DNA of 64,000 nt from Neoceratodus forsteri (Eukaryota > Chordata > Ceratodontiformes > Ceratodontidae). The DNA is taken from NCBI GenBank assembly GCA_016271365.2, contig CM057459.1, positions 821,621,001 to 821,685,000 on the forward strand, written 5' to 3'. A program made the translations under genes and the position numbers. The notes below the pieces were generated by a model that worked only from the letters and a program-made list of their open reading frames with translations, was not told the DNA's origin and made no database searches. Of this stretch, positions 42,780 to 53,082 are shown piece by piece (the stretch's first letter is position 1; every line of letters begins with the position of its first letter).

Positions 42780-42788
42780 GCTTACCTC
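42780..42788 (-). promoter_or_regulatory. Candidate 5' splice site
   Basis: On the minus strand the sequence reads GAGGTAAGC, matching the vertebrate donor consensus at the end of the recombinase-like open frame. The protein similarity ends at this point: the codons that follow (V-S-L-Q-K-L-L) do not continue the family pattern. The intron would be in phase 0. Confidence 0.5.
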
Positions 42789-42980
42789 ATTGAGAAAGTT
42801 GTCCAGCTCTGCCACAGGGATTTCTAAAATGGGCTGTGTTTCATGGACATCAGCTAAGTAAGATTTCCATAATCGTATGTTCAATTCAGTTTTTTTCAGA
42901 GACTGTTTGTTCTGCTGCTCCTCAATGAAAGTTCTGTGATCGTGAATTGCCAGATTGGAAAATACAGAGGCTGCCGTCAT
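42786..42980 (-). CDS. Candidate exon: N-terminal part of a Crypton/DUF3504-type tyrosine recombinase-like protein
   Basis: The minus strand has an ATG at 42980 (in-frame TAA shortly upstream) and 65 codons. The key stretch runs FIEEQQNKQSLKKTELNIRL then WKSYLADVHETQP then ILEIPVAELDNFLNE. This pattern, K-T-x(4)-L/F-x(2)-W-L-x(4)-E-x(4)-I-P-x-x-E-L-D-x-x-L, is what I know from the N-terminal, SAM-like part of Crypton-derived (DUF3504/KIAA1958-like) recombinase proteins. The frame meets GAG|GTAAGC, a strong splice-donor sequence, exactly at a codon end (42786/42785). No stop interrupts the exon. It could be a first coding exon of a host gene or a relic of a Crypton element; no following exon was found. 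Confidence 0.5.
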
Positions 42981-42986
42981 GATCAC

Positions 42987-43975
42987 TAGATTTTGTGCTC
43001 CTTAACTGTCAGATTAGAATCACAGTTTGAAATGTACCCAGAAATTAGTGATCTGCTTTGATGTTACAGCATGTTACATAGAGATACCGTTCCATTTTGT
43101 TGTACCATCAATGTGATGTAGTCAGGAAGATATAATAACATTTTGACATCACATCGATAGTACAACAACGTGTGACATGTGTAAATTCCATACGTAATAA
43201 GGGTCTCCCATACATTATAATTGTTCACTCAGCATCAGTTTGTGGGTGTAAAGGTAAGTTGTGTAGAGCTGACCATGACGTTAACACAGATAACTAAACC
43301 TCTGTTGTTAGCTGCTGGAACATTGCAGTCTGGAGCAGTAGAGGACAATACTGGCTGTTTACAACCTATATGGGTTTGATGATGCAGCTGGTATTTGAAA
43401 AAGGCAAATACCCTTACTGCCTGCTCTTCTGTCTTGTACTACCTCAGCTCATCAATAAGTGAATGACACACAATTGGCTACCAGTCAAAATGCTGTATGA
43501 AGTATAGCTAAGGAGAAATAATGTGACAAAAATAGCATTTGCATTTATAGTGCACTGATATTATTGTTGGGTGTCAACTATAGCATGGACTGGAGCTGTT
43601 ATATATACATTATGGGGTATGGGAGGATAGACCCCCACCAGAATAACATTGTAAAGAAAACATTGTAAAGAAATTGCTTCGGCCCTGGTTACAGTTGTTT
43701 TCTGTGGCATGGTTCCATGGTCTGCTTTGCAAGGTTTTGACTGCTCGGCATTTTGTCAAGTAGCTGTTTTTGCCATAGCTGTAGTTTCTTAGCGGTTGTT
43801 GTCAGATACTTTTTTCTTTCAGGTATTATGACATGGTACCCACATAATTATATGGTAACTATAATGGGAAGCTACAGTATCCTTAGAATCTGGATTCTTT
43901 CATTACTTCAGTGAACAAATAAATGCTTGGCAGAGGTACAGCAGGACAATATGCAAACTTTATCAGGTACTGTAC
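42987..43975. other. No gene seen; hairpin at 43097-43170
   Basis: Possible 5' UTR or promoter side of the recombinase-like exon, but no promoter element is recognisable. An imperfect hairpin lies at 43097-43170 (GTTGTACCATCAATGTGATG pairing with CATCACATCGATAGTACAAC). Nothing else is identified. Confidence 0.45.
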
Positions 43976-46098
43976 TTTTTATGTTGGCTTGCACCTGCTC
44001 TCAAGCCAGCATCTTGAGGTAGTGGCAGATTTTGGAGGTGTGTCAGTGTGGATGAATGCAGGGCACACTTTAGTAGGTGTGTCCCTCATTCCCCAATAAG
44101 CCAGCATGCAGGTGCTCACACAAGAAATATGTAAAGTGGTCAAAACTTGTAAAGAAAGTGCTGCTGCAATGAGAGACAAGCTCGTCATGCAGCGGCACAA
44201 TAGCACGCCTCCCAACCTGTCTTTCCTGGTGAAGTATTTCAATAAACATGGTGGCAATGGCTGCCGCCGCCTGCTGCACAATGCCTACAAAGCTGACTTC
44301 AGGGGTGCTCAATCTCCCTGTCAGCATGCTAAATAATCCCCCACCACAAGACCCCAGTGTGCCTCCCCATAATCAAAGCCAACCGTTGGCATGTTCTGGA
44401 CCCCGCCCCAGGGCTCTTCAAAGCTGACAGTGAACTGAAGAAATGCCAGTCAGCTGTATAATGGCATAAATGGTTTTTTTTCAACTTAGATGTATATCTC
44501 AGCCATTTTTTGGAATTTTGCCTCCAAGTTTTTGAACATGGGGTGCTTGGGACCCCACCTCATGAACACATGCACTGTCATCTCATTACTCAGCCCAGAA
44601 AGGTCATTTCGGGATCACTGCACAAAATCACCTTTCAGGACAGATTAAGGAAATGACAATGCCATTGTTCATGATGTGGGGTCCCAAAAACCCTATCTTG
44701 CAAATTTGGTGGAAAAATTCCAAAAAATGACCATGTTGCAAGCATGCACTGTGCAGTTTCAACTCACGCTGGTAACTTTGACAATTTTTTATATTTTCAC
44801 TCCAGATTTTCAACATTGCATTTTTTCACACCTCTTTATGAACAGTACAGCTGTCATTTTTCACATCCTGTCTGAAATGTGTTTTCGTGCATGTGGCGCA
44901 CAATGGTGCGGTCACTGTGCAAAATCAATGTTCAGGACACATCAACAAAGTCACAGTGACACTGTTCATGAGTGGAGGTCCTAAAATGCCTATGTTGAAA
45001 ATCTGGTAAAAGAAATACCCAAAATAATTGCATTACGGGCGTGCATTGTGCAGTTTCTATACACTCTCTTGACTTCACCAATTTTTCATATTTTCACTCC
45101 AGATTTTCACCATTGTCATTTTATACACCTCCTTATGAACAGTACAGCTGTCATTTTTCACATTCTGCCCAAAATATGTTTTTTGCATGTGTCACACAAT
45201 GGTGCTGTTGCTGTGGGAAATCAATGTTCAGGCCAGATTAACAAAATCACAGTGACACTGTTCATGACTGGAGTTCCCAAAATGTCTATGTTGAAAATGT
45301 GGTTAAACAAACCTCAGAATAATTGTGGTATGGGTGTGCATTGCACAATTTCTATGCACGCTCTTGATGTCACCAGTTTTTCATATCTTCACTCCAGATT
45401 TTGAACAATGCCATTTTTTACACCTCCTCATAAACAGTGCAGCTGTCATTTTTCACAGCCTGCCTGAAATGTGTTTTCGCACCTGTGGCACCAAAATGCA
45501 CAGTCGCTGTACAAAATCACCCTTAGCAAACAAACACTTAGTGCCACTGTTCATGACTCACAAATGGCCCATGTTGAAAATTTGGAGTGAAAATACCAAC
45601 ACATTTGCTGGGCATTAGAGTTTCGAACTGTAATGCCCCACCCTGTACAGACTGACAGGCATCAGGGGTATGACTTGGCATTGTCGGCTGTAATGTTCAT
45701 GCTATTTCACCCCCCCCACTCTGCAGCCAGTGACAGGCAGCAAGGTGTGCCTTGGACTTTTCAGCCCCAATGTTCACCCCATTCTCCTACACTGCACCCA
45801 TGTCAGTATACCTGTATTTCCTTATGGAATGGGGTGAGCATAAGGCCCGAAGACCCCAAGGCACATTGCACCACTTGTTGGTCTTTCCATGGTAGGGTGA
45901 GGTGAAATGGCATGAGCGTTATGGCCAATGACCCAAAGGCACACCCCAATGCCTGTCACTCTCTGCATGGTGGGGCTGGAGTCAGCGTCAGCTCACTACT
46001 TCACTGCTAATCCTATTGTGCATCTCTTTAACTCCTGCACTACCAATGCAAGTGCCAGCAAGCCAATATTTGGCGTTGACAAATGCTTGTTTCTTATT
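43976..46098. mobile_element. Unrecognised 2.1-kb element with internal 295-bp tandem repeats, copy 1
   Basis: It starts CTTTTTATGTTGGCTTGC and ends near GTTGACAAATGCTTGTTT, the same ends as the copy at 59847-61864. The left part has GAATGCAGGGCA and GTGTCCCTCATTCCCCAAT, the middle a tandem array (44505-45600), and the right part CTCCTGCACTACCAATGC and GCCAGCAAGCCAA. No transposase or reverse transcriptase is visible. The two copies define the borders, but flanking TTA on each side is the only hint of a target duplication, so its class is unknown. Confidence 0.72.
44505..45600. repeat. Tandem array, unit about 295 bp (copy 1)
   Basis: The marker TTCATGA occurs at 44668, 44965, 45261 and 45550, giving spacings of 297, 296 and 289. 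Each unit carries AAAATTTGG or a variant, a GTGCATTGTGCAGTTTC-like word, TATTTTCACTCCAGATTTTC, GAACAGTACAGCTGTCATTT and TGAAATGTGTTTTCGC-like words. Units are similar but clearly diverged, so the array is old. Confidence 0.82.
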
Positions 46099-48719
46099 AG
46101 CCTTTACCCTTGAAAGATACTGTGTGTTTGACATGTATCCAGTAACCAGTATTGTCTTCTTCACTTACAGTATATGTAAGCAAATAGTTAATGCCATAGT
46201 CCTTATTACTGTAGCTAGCTTAGTCAATATAATTAATTAGTTGCCCTAATTGTGTGCAATTCTCTTCCATTAACTCCAAACAACTAATTATATGATATTG
46301 TACTTTGACAAAACAATGTCATTTGTTCACTACCGTACCCATGTGAAAGGAAGTAAAGTAGTTGATTTATTAGTTATTTAATTCCATTTTATACAAACTG
46401 CAATTAAGGTGTTTCACTAAAATTACCTTTTCTTCCATAAACTACCAGTGATCCACTCTGTTATGAACTGACAGCCACTTTGCATTTGTTGTTTAATTCT
46501 GTTCTACCTTGTTAAACAAATTCATCAAATTAGGATACAAATCACACAGCCCATTTATGGTGACAGTGATTTATCTGAAAAAGACTGAGTGTTTGACTAA
46601 TTTACTACAGACAGGAAAAATGCACAGCAGTGATGCAGAAGTTTATGTCAGATATTGCTTTTACTCTATTATAATGCTGGGCTTCAAAACAAGAAGAATC
46701 ATGGCTGTCTTATTATTTTCAATCTGCATGATGTATGGATTATTTCAAAAGTGACTTTTGGAAGGGATATTTCTCAAAGACGAGTCATTAGCCATCTGCT
46801 TCCTTCTGGCTGTGCCACCTAGCCAAAGAAATATACCATATGCTGCCTTTTAATTTTGCAATCAGATTTTCAAAGCAAGTTTCATATATCTCTAACCATT
46901 TTCTTCTCTCTCCTGATATGGTACAGAAAAATAAGGTTCAATTGAACTGTAAATTAAGTCCCCCAGATGGTATGTGGAAGCTACCGTAGTACTTTGTAAA
47001 AGTAGTAATCCTATATGGTTTACATGCCAATAATTGTTGTTTGTAAACCCACTGAAAAGATGTGGGGCAAAGTCAGTTTTCCCAGCCAGTATAGCATCTG
47101 TTTCAGGATTGTGAAATATGATTTGAACAATGCTTTATGAAAATGAATGTTTTACATGAAAATAATTTCTTTAGCTCACAACTAGTAAGAAATTATCATT
47201 TTCATTTAAGGATTTAATACATCTTTAGAAAAAAGCTTCATATTTTTCTTCAGTGCCACTACAACAATTGATTACTATGCTTTCTAAAGCTTTAAATGGT
47301 ATACTAGATATCTTGTGTAATGCTTTCTGAGCTCTGTTCCATCTTCCCTTGTTGTATAAAATATAGTAAACACATTATCTGTGTATGGGATACATCTTAA
47401 TTGCCCCTGTCGTCAATTTTCTTTTGTTAGAATTGAGGGTTTTCATTTTGAGGGCTCTGATGAACAGTAACGTCAGTGGACGGATGTAAAGCAGTATGGT
47501 GTTAGATGGCACTGTGACATTATTTTTAACTGATTGTTTAAAGATCTGTCACCATGAAGTGTATTCACAGACATTGTCATAAAAATTACCTTATCCGCAT
47601 ATTTTCAGGTCATGAAGAGTTGGTTTGGGGAATGCTACAAAAGTCATGGTACCAGCACCCGACTCTCCTCCCAGGCTTCTGAGTTACTATGGTACTGTGG
47701 GCTCATGAACACCAGCTTCTGTAGCCATCTTTGAACAGTTTGTGTTCTTGATGGTACCTCTCTGTAGTAATCAAAAAGGCTGAAATAGTAACTTTACATA
47801 AAGCAGGCAAAATCTTTTCTACCCCCTCATTAAATAAAACCAAAAGCATGTATTCAGATATTCCATAAATAAAGGTAAATCTAACTAATTACAAGCAATA
47901 TGTAGCCAGGTTTTCAACATCTGGGTGTTCACGCCCAGTTAATGTACCCAATGCCACGAAGCCTGGAACTTTCCAAAACTTCTTCCTTTTAGCAGGTTTA
48001 GCTGCTGAGTCATTGCACACATCCCGTGCAAGTGCTAAGTACCCGAAGTCCTGTTAGCTTCTGCCTGCCCCTCGCAGCCATATTAATAAGGGAAATGCAA
48101 AAACACTCCCAGTTTCTTTCCTGATCTTAGTATGAGCACTCAGCTCATGTGAGAGCAGAGATCTTAACCTGAAAGAAGAGACACTTGATAGGGATTAGCA
48201 TCTCCGCCATCAACCTCCCCTGGATGCAGGCTGCCAAAGCAGAAGGCAGCAGGAAAGAAACAAATGAATACACTATAGAACTGGTAATGAGACCTAAAAT
48301 CAGAAGAGGTAAAGAATAAAGAAAGTGAGATGAGAGCTAAGAGAAAGTGAGAAATATGCCCTATAGTCTCATGAGCAGGAAATGGAAATATGTGGGGGTA
48401 TCCCCTCAAGGCATTTACCTGGAGTTTCTGAGGACCCACTCCAGGTTTTAAAGGTGCAAAAGGAGAGCACACACATGGACCATTCAAGTGAAACTGTTGG
48501 GGAGACAAGTAGAAGACCTGTGCCCTTCTGTTGATGCTTTTGTTCCAAGGCTAGAGATCAAGCAGTTATGAGTGTGGCCCATGAAATATGTCTCTGTGCC
48601 CCATGCGCTCTCACAAAGATGTGCCCCACAGCACATTGGACATGATGGCAAGTTGCAGGGATCCTGGGAAGCATGACTCTGTAGTCTGGGCATCTTAAGG
48701 GAGACAGACTAATATCAGT
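46099..48719. other. No gene seen over 2.6 kb
   Basis: Mostly AT-rich sequence with no recognised repeat, RNA gene or coding signature. Open frames at 46509-46754 and 48164-48508 show no domain or splice context that I can support. This is the longest stretch in the window without a recognisable transposon. Confidence 0.45.
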
Positions 48720-49357
48720 CCCTTTAGCAAGGGAGATTACATCTAGAAGTAGTGAAGTCATATTGCCCCTGTACAGGTTCCTGGTGTGGCCGCACTTGGA
48801 ATACTGCATGCAGTTCTGGTGTCCTTACTTAAAAAGGGATGTCAAACTACTGAAGGTGGTGCAATGCAGAGCAACAAAGATGATCCTGGGGTTGGGCGAC
48901 AGACCTTACGAGGAAAGACTAAGAGAAATGAACATGCATACCCTGGAGGATAGGAGGGAGGAGACATGATCAAGACATTCAAGTACTGAAGGGAATGAAC
49001 AGAGTGGGATTCAGGGGTGGGTTCAATCTCAGTAGCAGAAGAGAAACCAAAGTGCACTCCCTGAAGTTGGGGGGGGGGAGATTCAGGAGGAAAATGAGGC
49101 ACTATTTCACTGGAAGGGTGGTAGCAAGGTGGAATGCACTACCTGAGGAAGTCGTATCATTGCAGTCAGTGGGGAGCTTCAAGATGGGGTGGGACAGATT
49201 CAAGAGGAAAGTACATGCTGGGAGGGGCAGGGTGGGGAGGGAAGAGATGGAGGGTGAGGGGCAGCTGCAGTCTAATGGACTGATGTGCTGCACACTCAGA
49301 CAGACTAGATAGACCATAAGGTCTGAATCTGCTAGCAATTTAGTATGTTCATATGTT
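48720..49357 (+). mobile_element. CR1-type LINE 3' fragment, plus strand
   Basis: A 5'-truncated CR1 starting within the region that normally reads GITSRSSEVILPLY. It contains VILPLYRFLVWPHLEYCMQF (frame from 48763), QCRATKMILGLGDRPYEERL, a shift near 48965, then FRRKMRHYFTGRVVARWNAL, VVSLQSVGSFKMGWDRFKRK and the 3' end GACCATAAGGTCTGAATCTG with TATGTTCATATGTTTA. It belongs to the same group as the CR1 at 5290-10560. Confidence 0.85.
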
Positions 49358-49863
49358 TAGCTCCAGAGGGTATTCCAGAGGGAAGAAGTGCGGGAAACGT
49401 GTAACTGTTAGTGTCTTTAGGGAATGTGATAGATCTATACCTTATTTGCAAACCACTGTACTCCAGCTTTTGGGACAATTGTTAAATGTAAATGTATACT
49501 GTCAGCCTGGGAAGGGGGCTTTTCCCCAAAATGGGATTATCACATAGTCATTCTTGTTGAAGCTGTTGTGCAGGAGGGGGTGATCTTTTGGGGGAACTAA
49601 TCATTGTAGCTTGCATTGAGGATCTGGCCAAAGTCCCTTTGGTAGTGGTTACAGGTACAGTTATTTTAAGTGTTGGTACCACACCCTGGAAAAAGTTGGA
49701 GGTTTAACACCTTGGGATGAAGCTCCCAGTCCCAGTACCTGCAGTAAGCTGATAGCTTTTGCAGAGATACCTTAATATTCCATATGCTTGTACGTGGCCC
49801 ACTGTAGAAGAAGAGTGGAACATATAGTTGCAGCACTGTACCCATCCCTGACAGTACAGCATC
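49358..49863. other. No gene seen
   Basis: No recognised repeat or coding motif in this 500-bp stretch between two CR1 fragments of opposite orientation. Confidence 0.4.
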
Positions 49864-51595
49864 ATCGAAACATAGAAACAGAATTTGACAGCACATAAGG
49901 ACCACTTGTCCCACCCAGTCTACCCATTTTCCCCTACCTACAGTATCAGCACAGACCCTACTTGATCTCTAGGTCTTTCTCCCCACCTCCCTCATTCCCA
50001 CTAAGATTCAATTATGTCTATGTCATGCATTCTTGAACCTCACCACTGTTTCACCCCCACTAGCTCTGCTGGAAAGCTGCTTCAAGAATCCACCACTTTT
50101 CTTTGAAGAAGTGCTTCCTCACATCTCTCCTGAATCTCCTTCCCCTCCAGCTTCATAGCATGTCCCCTTTTTCTAGACTACCTTTTTCCCCCAAAATACT
50201 TCCATCCTGTACCTTTTTAACCCCCATGAGAAATTTAAAGGTCTATATCATAGCCCCCCTCTCTCTCCTGTCTTCCACAGTGTACATATTCAGGTCATTC
50301 AATCTCTTCTCATTGGGCTTTTGATGAAGACCCTGCATCATTAAGTTGCACTACTCTGGACTGACTCCACTCTGTTCATGTCCTTCCAGAGATCTGGGGA
50401 TACATTTTTAAAATCTTCATGGAATAATCCCAGTCCACAGCTGACACTGCAAGATAAAATCTCTGCACCTGCAGTTTGGTATTTTCAGCCAGTGTTGCTG
50501 GGAGGGATGTTACTCTTGGTCCCACCAGGCGTAGCTTTTCCCCTCAGCTGCACTGAAAAATCAGCCACAAGCTTCCATAAATTGTGGAGCCAATTGTAAA
50601 CTTGCTCCACCTTTGAAAATGCTATGACTGTTGGAGAAACTGTGGTTCTGCAAGTGGAAACTCACTTCTGACATTTTATTTTCACAGCTGTGGATATTTC
50701 AGGGGCTTTGGAAATTGAGTCCATGGTCTCCAGAACTGGGGACAGTACTCAAAGTGGGGTCTTACCAGGGATCTGTACAAAGGCAACACAACCTTTCTTT
50801 CTCATAGTGACACCCTTCCCTATACACATCAGCATCCCACTAGCCCTTACAGCTCCACTGTTGCACTGCCTGGCCACCTTTAGGTGGTCAGATATGATTA
50901 CCTCTAGGTCTATTTTCTGCTTGGTGTTGGTCAATACCACGCCACCCATTTTGTACTCTGCCCTTAGGTTTCTGTGCTCTAAATGTATTATTCTGTACTT
51001 TTTTCACATTGAAACCCAGCTGCCTCACCCTTAACCACTCCTCGAGTTTTCTCAGGTCTCTGCTTATCCTTTCCACACACACCCAGACTGTCTATCCCAT
51101 TGCAGATTTTGCTGTCATCCACAAAGAGACAGATCTTCCCTTTTTGCACTTCTGCAATGTCACTTATTGTATAGTATAAAGATGTTATAGAGAACTGGTC
51201 CCAGCCCTGATCCAAGAGGCACCCCAGTGGTCACCCTCCATTGCTCAGAGTGAACTCCATTCACCACTATCCTCTGTCACCTATCCCCTAACCAATGTCT
51301 TACCCATTATACCACTTTTGAACCTCCCAAGCTACCCAGCTTGCTTTCTAGTCTCCTATGTGGAACAACATTGAAAGCCTTGTTAAAATCTAGTTAGGCC
51401 ACATCCACTGTTCCAATTTGATCCAATTCCTTGATCACCTAGTCAAAAAAAACTATCAGACTCATTTGATATAATCTCCCTAGCCCCATGAATCCATTCT
51501 GCCCAGGTCTTATAATTAATTGGATCCAAGGTATTCCCTAGTCCTGGATCAAAATATTTGAGAGGACTCTTATATATCTTTAATGGGCTTTATAA
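49864..51595 (-). mobile_element. CR1-type LINE, minus strand, with about 330 bp inserted
   Basis: It begins with the octamer tail (CGAAACATAGAAACAGAAT) and the ACCACTTGTCCCACCCAGTC segment. The C-terminal region reaches about 50395, and after an insertion it resumes at about 50728 with GTCTCCAGAACTGGGGAC. Reverse-transcriptase remnants follow to about 51595. Protein blocks are weak: VLTNTKQKIDLEVIISDHLK (50749-50949), GKICLFVDDSKICNGIDSL (51100-51160, where VDD stands for ADD) and an AREIIS/WAEWIHG region near 51480-51520. Confidence 0.78.
50396..50727. other. Unidentified insertion in a CR1
   Basis: The CR1 consensus runs from the GTCCTTCCAGAGAT word directly into GGTCTCCAGAACTGG, but here about 330 bp of unrelated sequence separates them. 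It contains no coding motif and I could not define a target duplication. Confidence 0.5.
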
Positions 51596-52513
51596 ATTGT
51601 ATAAAGGAATCTCTTGTAATCCTCAGGGTGAGTCACTGCACCACTGCAGCACATCAGCTAGCACTGGTGTCAGTATTGTAAGACCTGTAGACTGCTTGTA
51701 CAGCATGCTGGCTGAAAAGAGCGCTTCAATAATAGTGCTATCAAAACAGCACTTCAAAAAGTGCATCTACCTTGATTGCAACAGGGGTAGGATAGCACAT
51801 GGTAACTACTGCTACCTTTGTAGCTGTCAAGGCAAGGGAAGAAGTGGAGAAGCAAGGAAAAAACATGAAGGCCATCCAACCTGCTTCCATGGTGGAGAGG
51901 TCTAAGACAGAAGAAGCTCAGGTGGTACAGCTCAAGAGACCTGGGTTTTGTTCCTGGTCTCCTGAATCTTGTGCCTTCACTTTTCCCCCATCCAAAATGT
52001 ATTTTTTTTTATTTTATTCCTGAACTTATTCCCCTAGCCCAAAGTTTCTCCCCATCACCAAGTTCCAACCCCCATGGAACTGATTATTAAAATATTGTGT
52101 GGTGTGGGCAGCGAAGTCCCCCATGTCCAAAAACACAAGTTATTTTCACACCATGGTAGTGGTCCTTCTTGTGTTTTTTGACTGCTACCATTGGCAATAT
52201 TTTTGTATCTGGCATTTTGCATAGGTGCCATTGTTATCTGTGGCATTTTTACTGTACGATTCTTGGCTGTAATGTTATTGTTTTTGGCATTCTGACTTAG
52301 TGCCCTTGAAAAACTGTGCCCAGTGTCATGTTGTTTTCTGCCATTTCATGCACCACAAGGTTTTCCATTATTTTGTGGCAGCCAGTGATGTGTTGCCCAT
52401 TTTGTGCTGCAGAGATGCTGATACCAATACTGGTATGCTGTCTTTTTTCTATTCCACAGGTGGCTCTAGCAGTTCATTCTTTTTTCAATGCATGTGTCAC
52501 TATTAAACATTGA
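51596..52513. other. No gene seen; one short dispersed word
   Basis: GTAAGACCTGTAGACTGC at 51678 recurs at 63577 with similar bases before it, pointing to a small dispersed repeat. A possible decayed tRNA-like B box (GACCTGGGTTTTGTTCC, 51939-51955) is too weak to call. Nothing else is recognised. Confidence 0.4.
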
Positions 52514-52983
52514 AACATAGAAACATAGAATCAGATGGCAGATAAGGACTGCTTGTCCACCTAGTCTGCCCATTTTTCTACCTAACAGATAAGCTGCAGA
52601 TCCTAGTTAACCAACAGCTTACTTCCTCCTACCCCCCACTAGGACTGCCTTATGCCTGTCCCATGCATTCTTGAATTCCCCCACTATTTTTGACTCCACG
52701 ACCTCCTCAAGGAGGCTGTTCCATGCATCCACCACCTTCTCCATGAAAAAATACTTCATCACATTACCTCTGAGTTGTCCCCCCTCTATCTTCAAAATGT
52801 GCCCCCTTGTTCTTATACATCTCTTTTTCTGAAAGATGCTACCCTCTTGGACTTTGCTGATTCCCTTGAGGTACTTAAAAGTTTCTATCATGTCCCCTCT
52901 CTCCCTTCTTTCCTCAAGGGTATACATATTAAGCTCCTTTAGTCTTTCTTCATATGTCTTCTGGTGCAGACCCTGCATCATTG
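52514..52983 (-). mobile_element. CR1 3' part, probably the detached end of the CR1 at 57415-63070
   Basis: It has the octamer tail (TGAAACATAGAAACATAGAA), the 3' UTR and the ORF2 C-terminal end. Protein blocks are KTYEERLKELNMYTLEERRE, RGDMIETFKYLKGISKVQEG, SIFQKKRCIRTRGH and KYFFMEKVVDAWNSLLEE (52619-52993). It stops at GCATCATT, and the next upstream CR1 sequence in the same orientation appears at about 57425 after a nearly full-length younger CR1. The two pieces are complementary apart from some 50 bp, so they are best read as one element split by insertion. Confidence 0.7.
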
Positions 52984-53082
52984 TTAGAAACATAGAAACA
53001 TATACTTTGATGGTAGATAAGGACCACTTGGCCCACCTAGTCTGCCCATTTCCCTACCTAGAGGATAAGCTGCAGATCCTAT

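Noticed and set aside
44505..45600. Protein-coding potential of frames such as 44676-44984 and 45048-45404
   Set aside because: The frames repeat with the 295-bp unit and have Cys/His/Phe-rich sequence that changes phase between units. No codon bias or motif supports translation.
46509..46754. Possible small membrane protein gene
   Set aside because: An 81-codon frame in AT-rich DNA with no splice sites, promoter or family pattern that I can support.
51930..51965. tRNA-like B box at GACCTGGGTTTTGTTCC
   Set aside because: No matching A box at proper distance and no poly(A) or target duplication were found.
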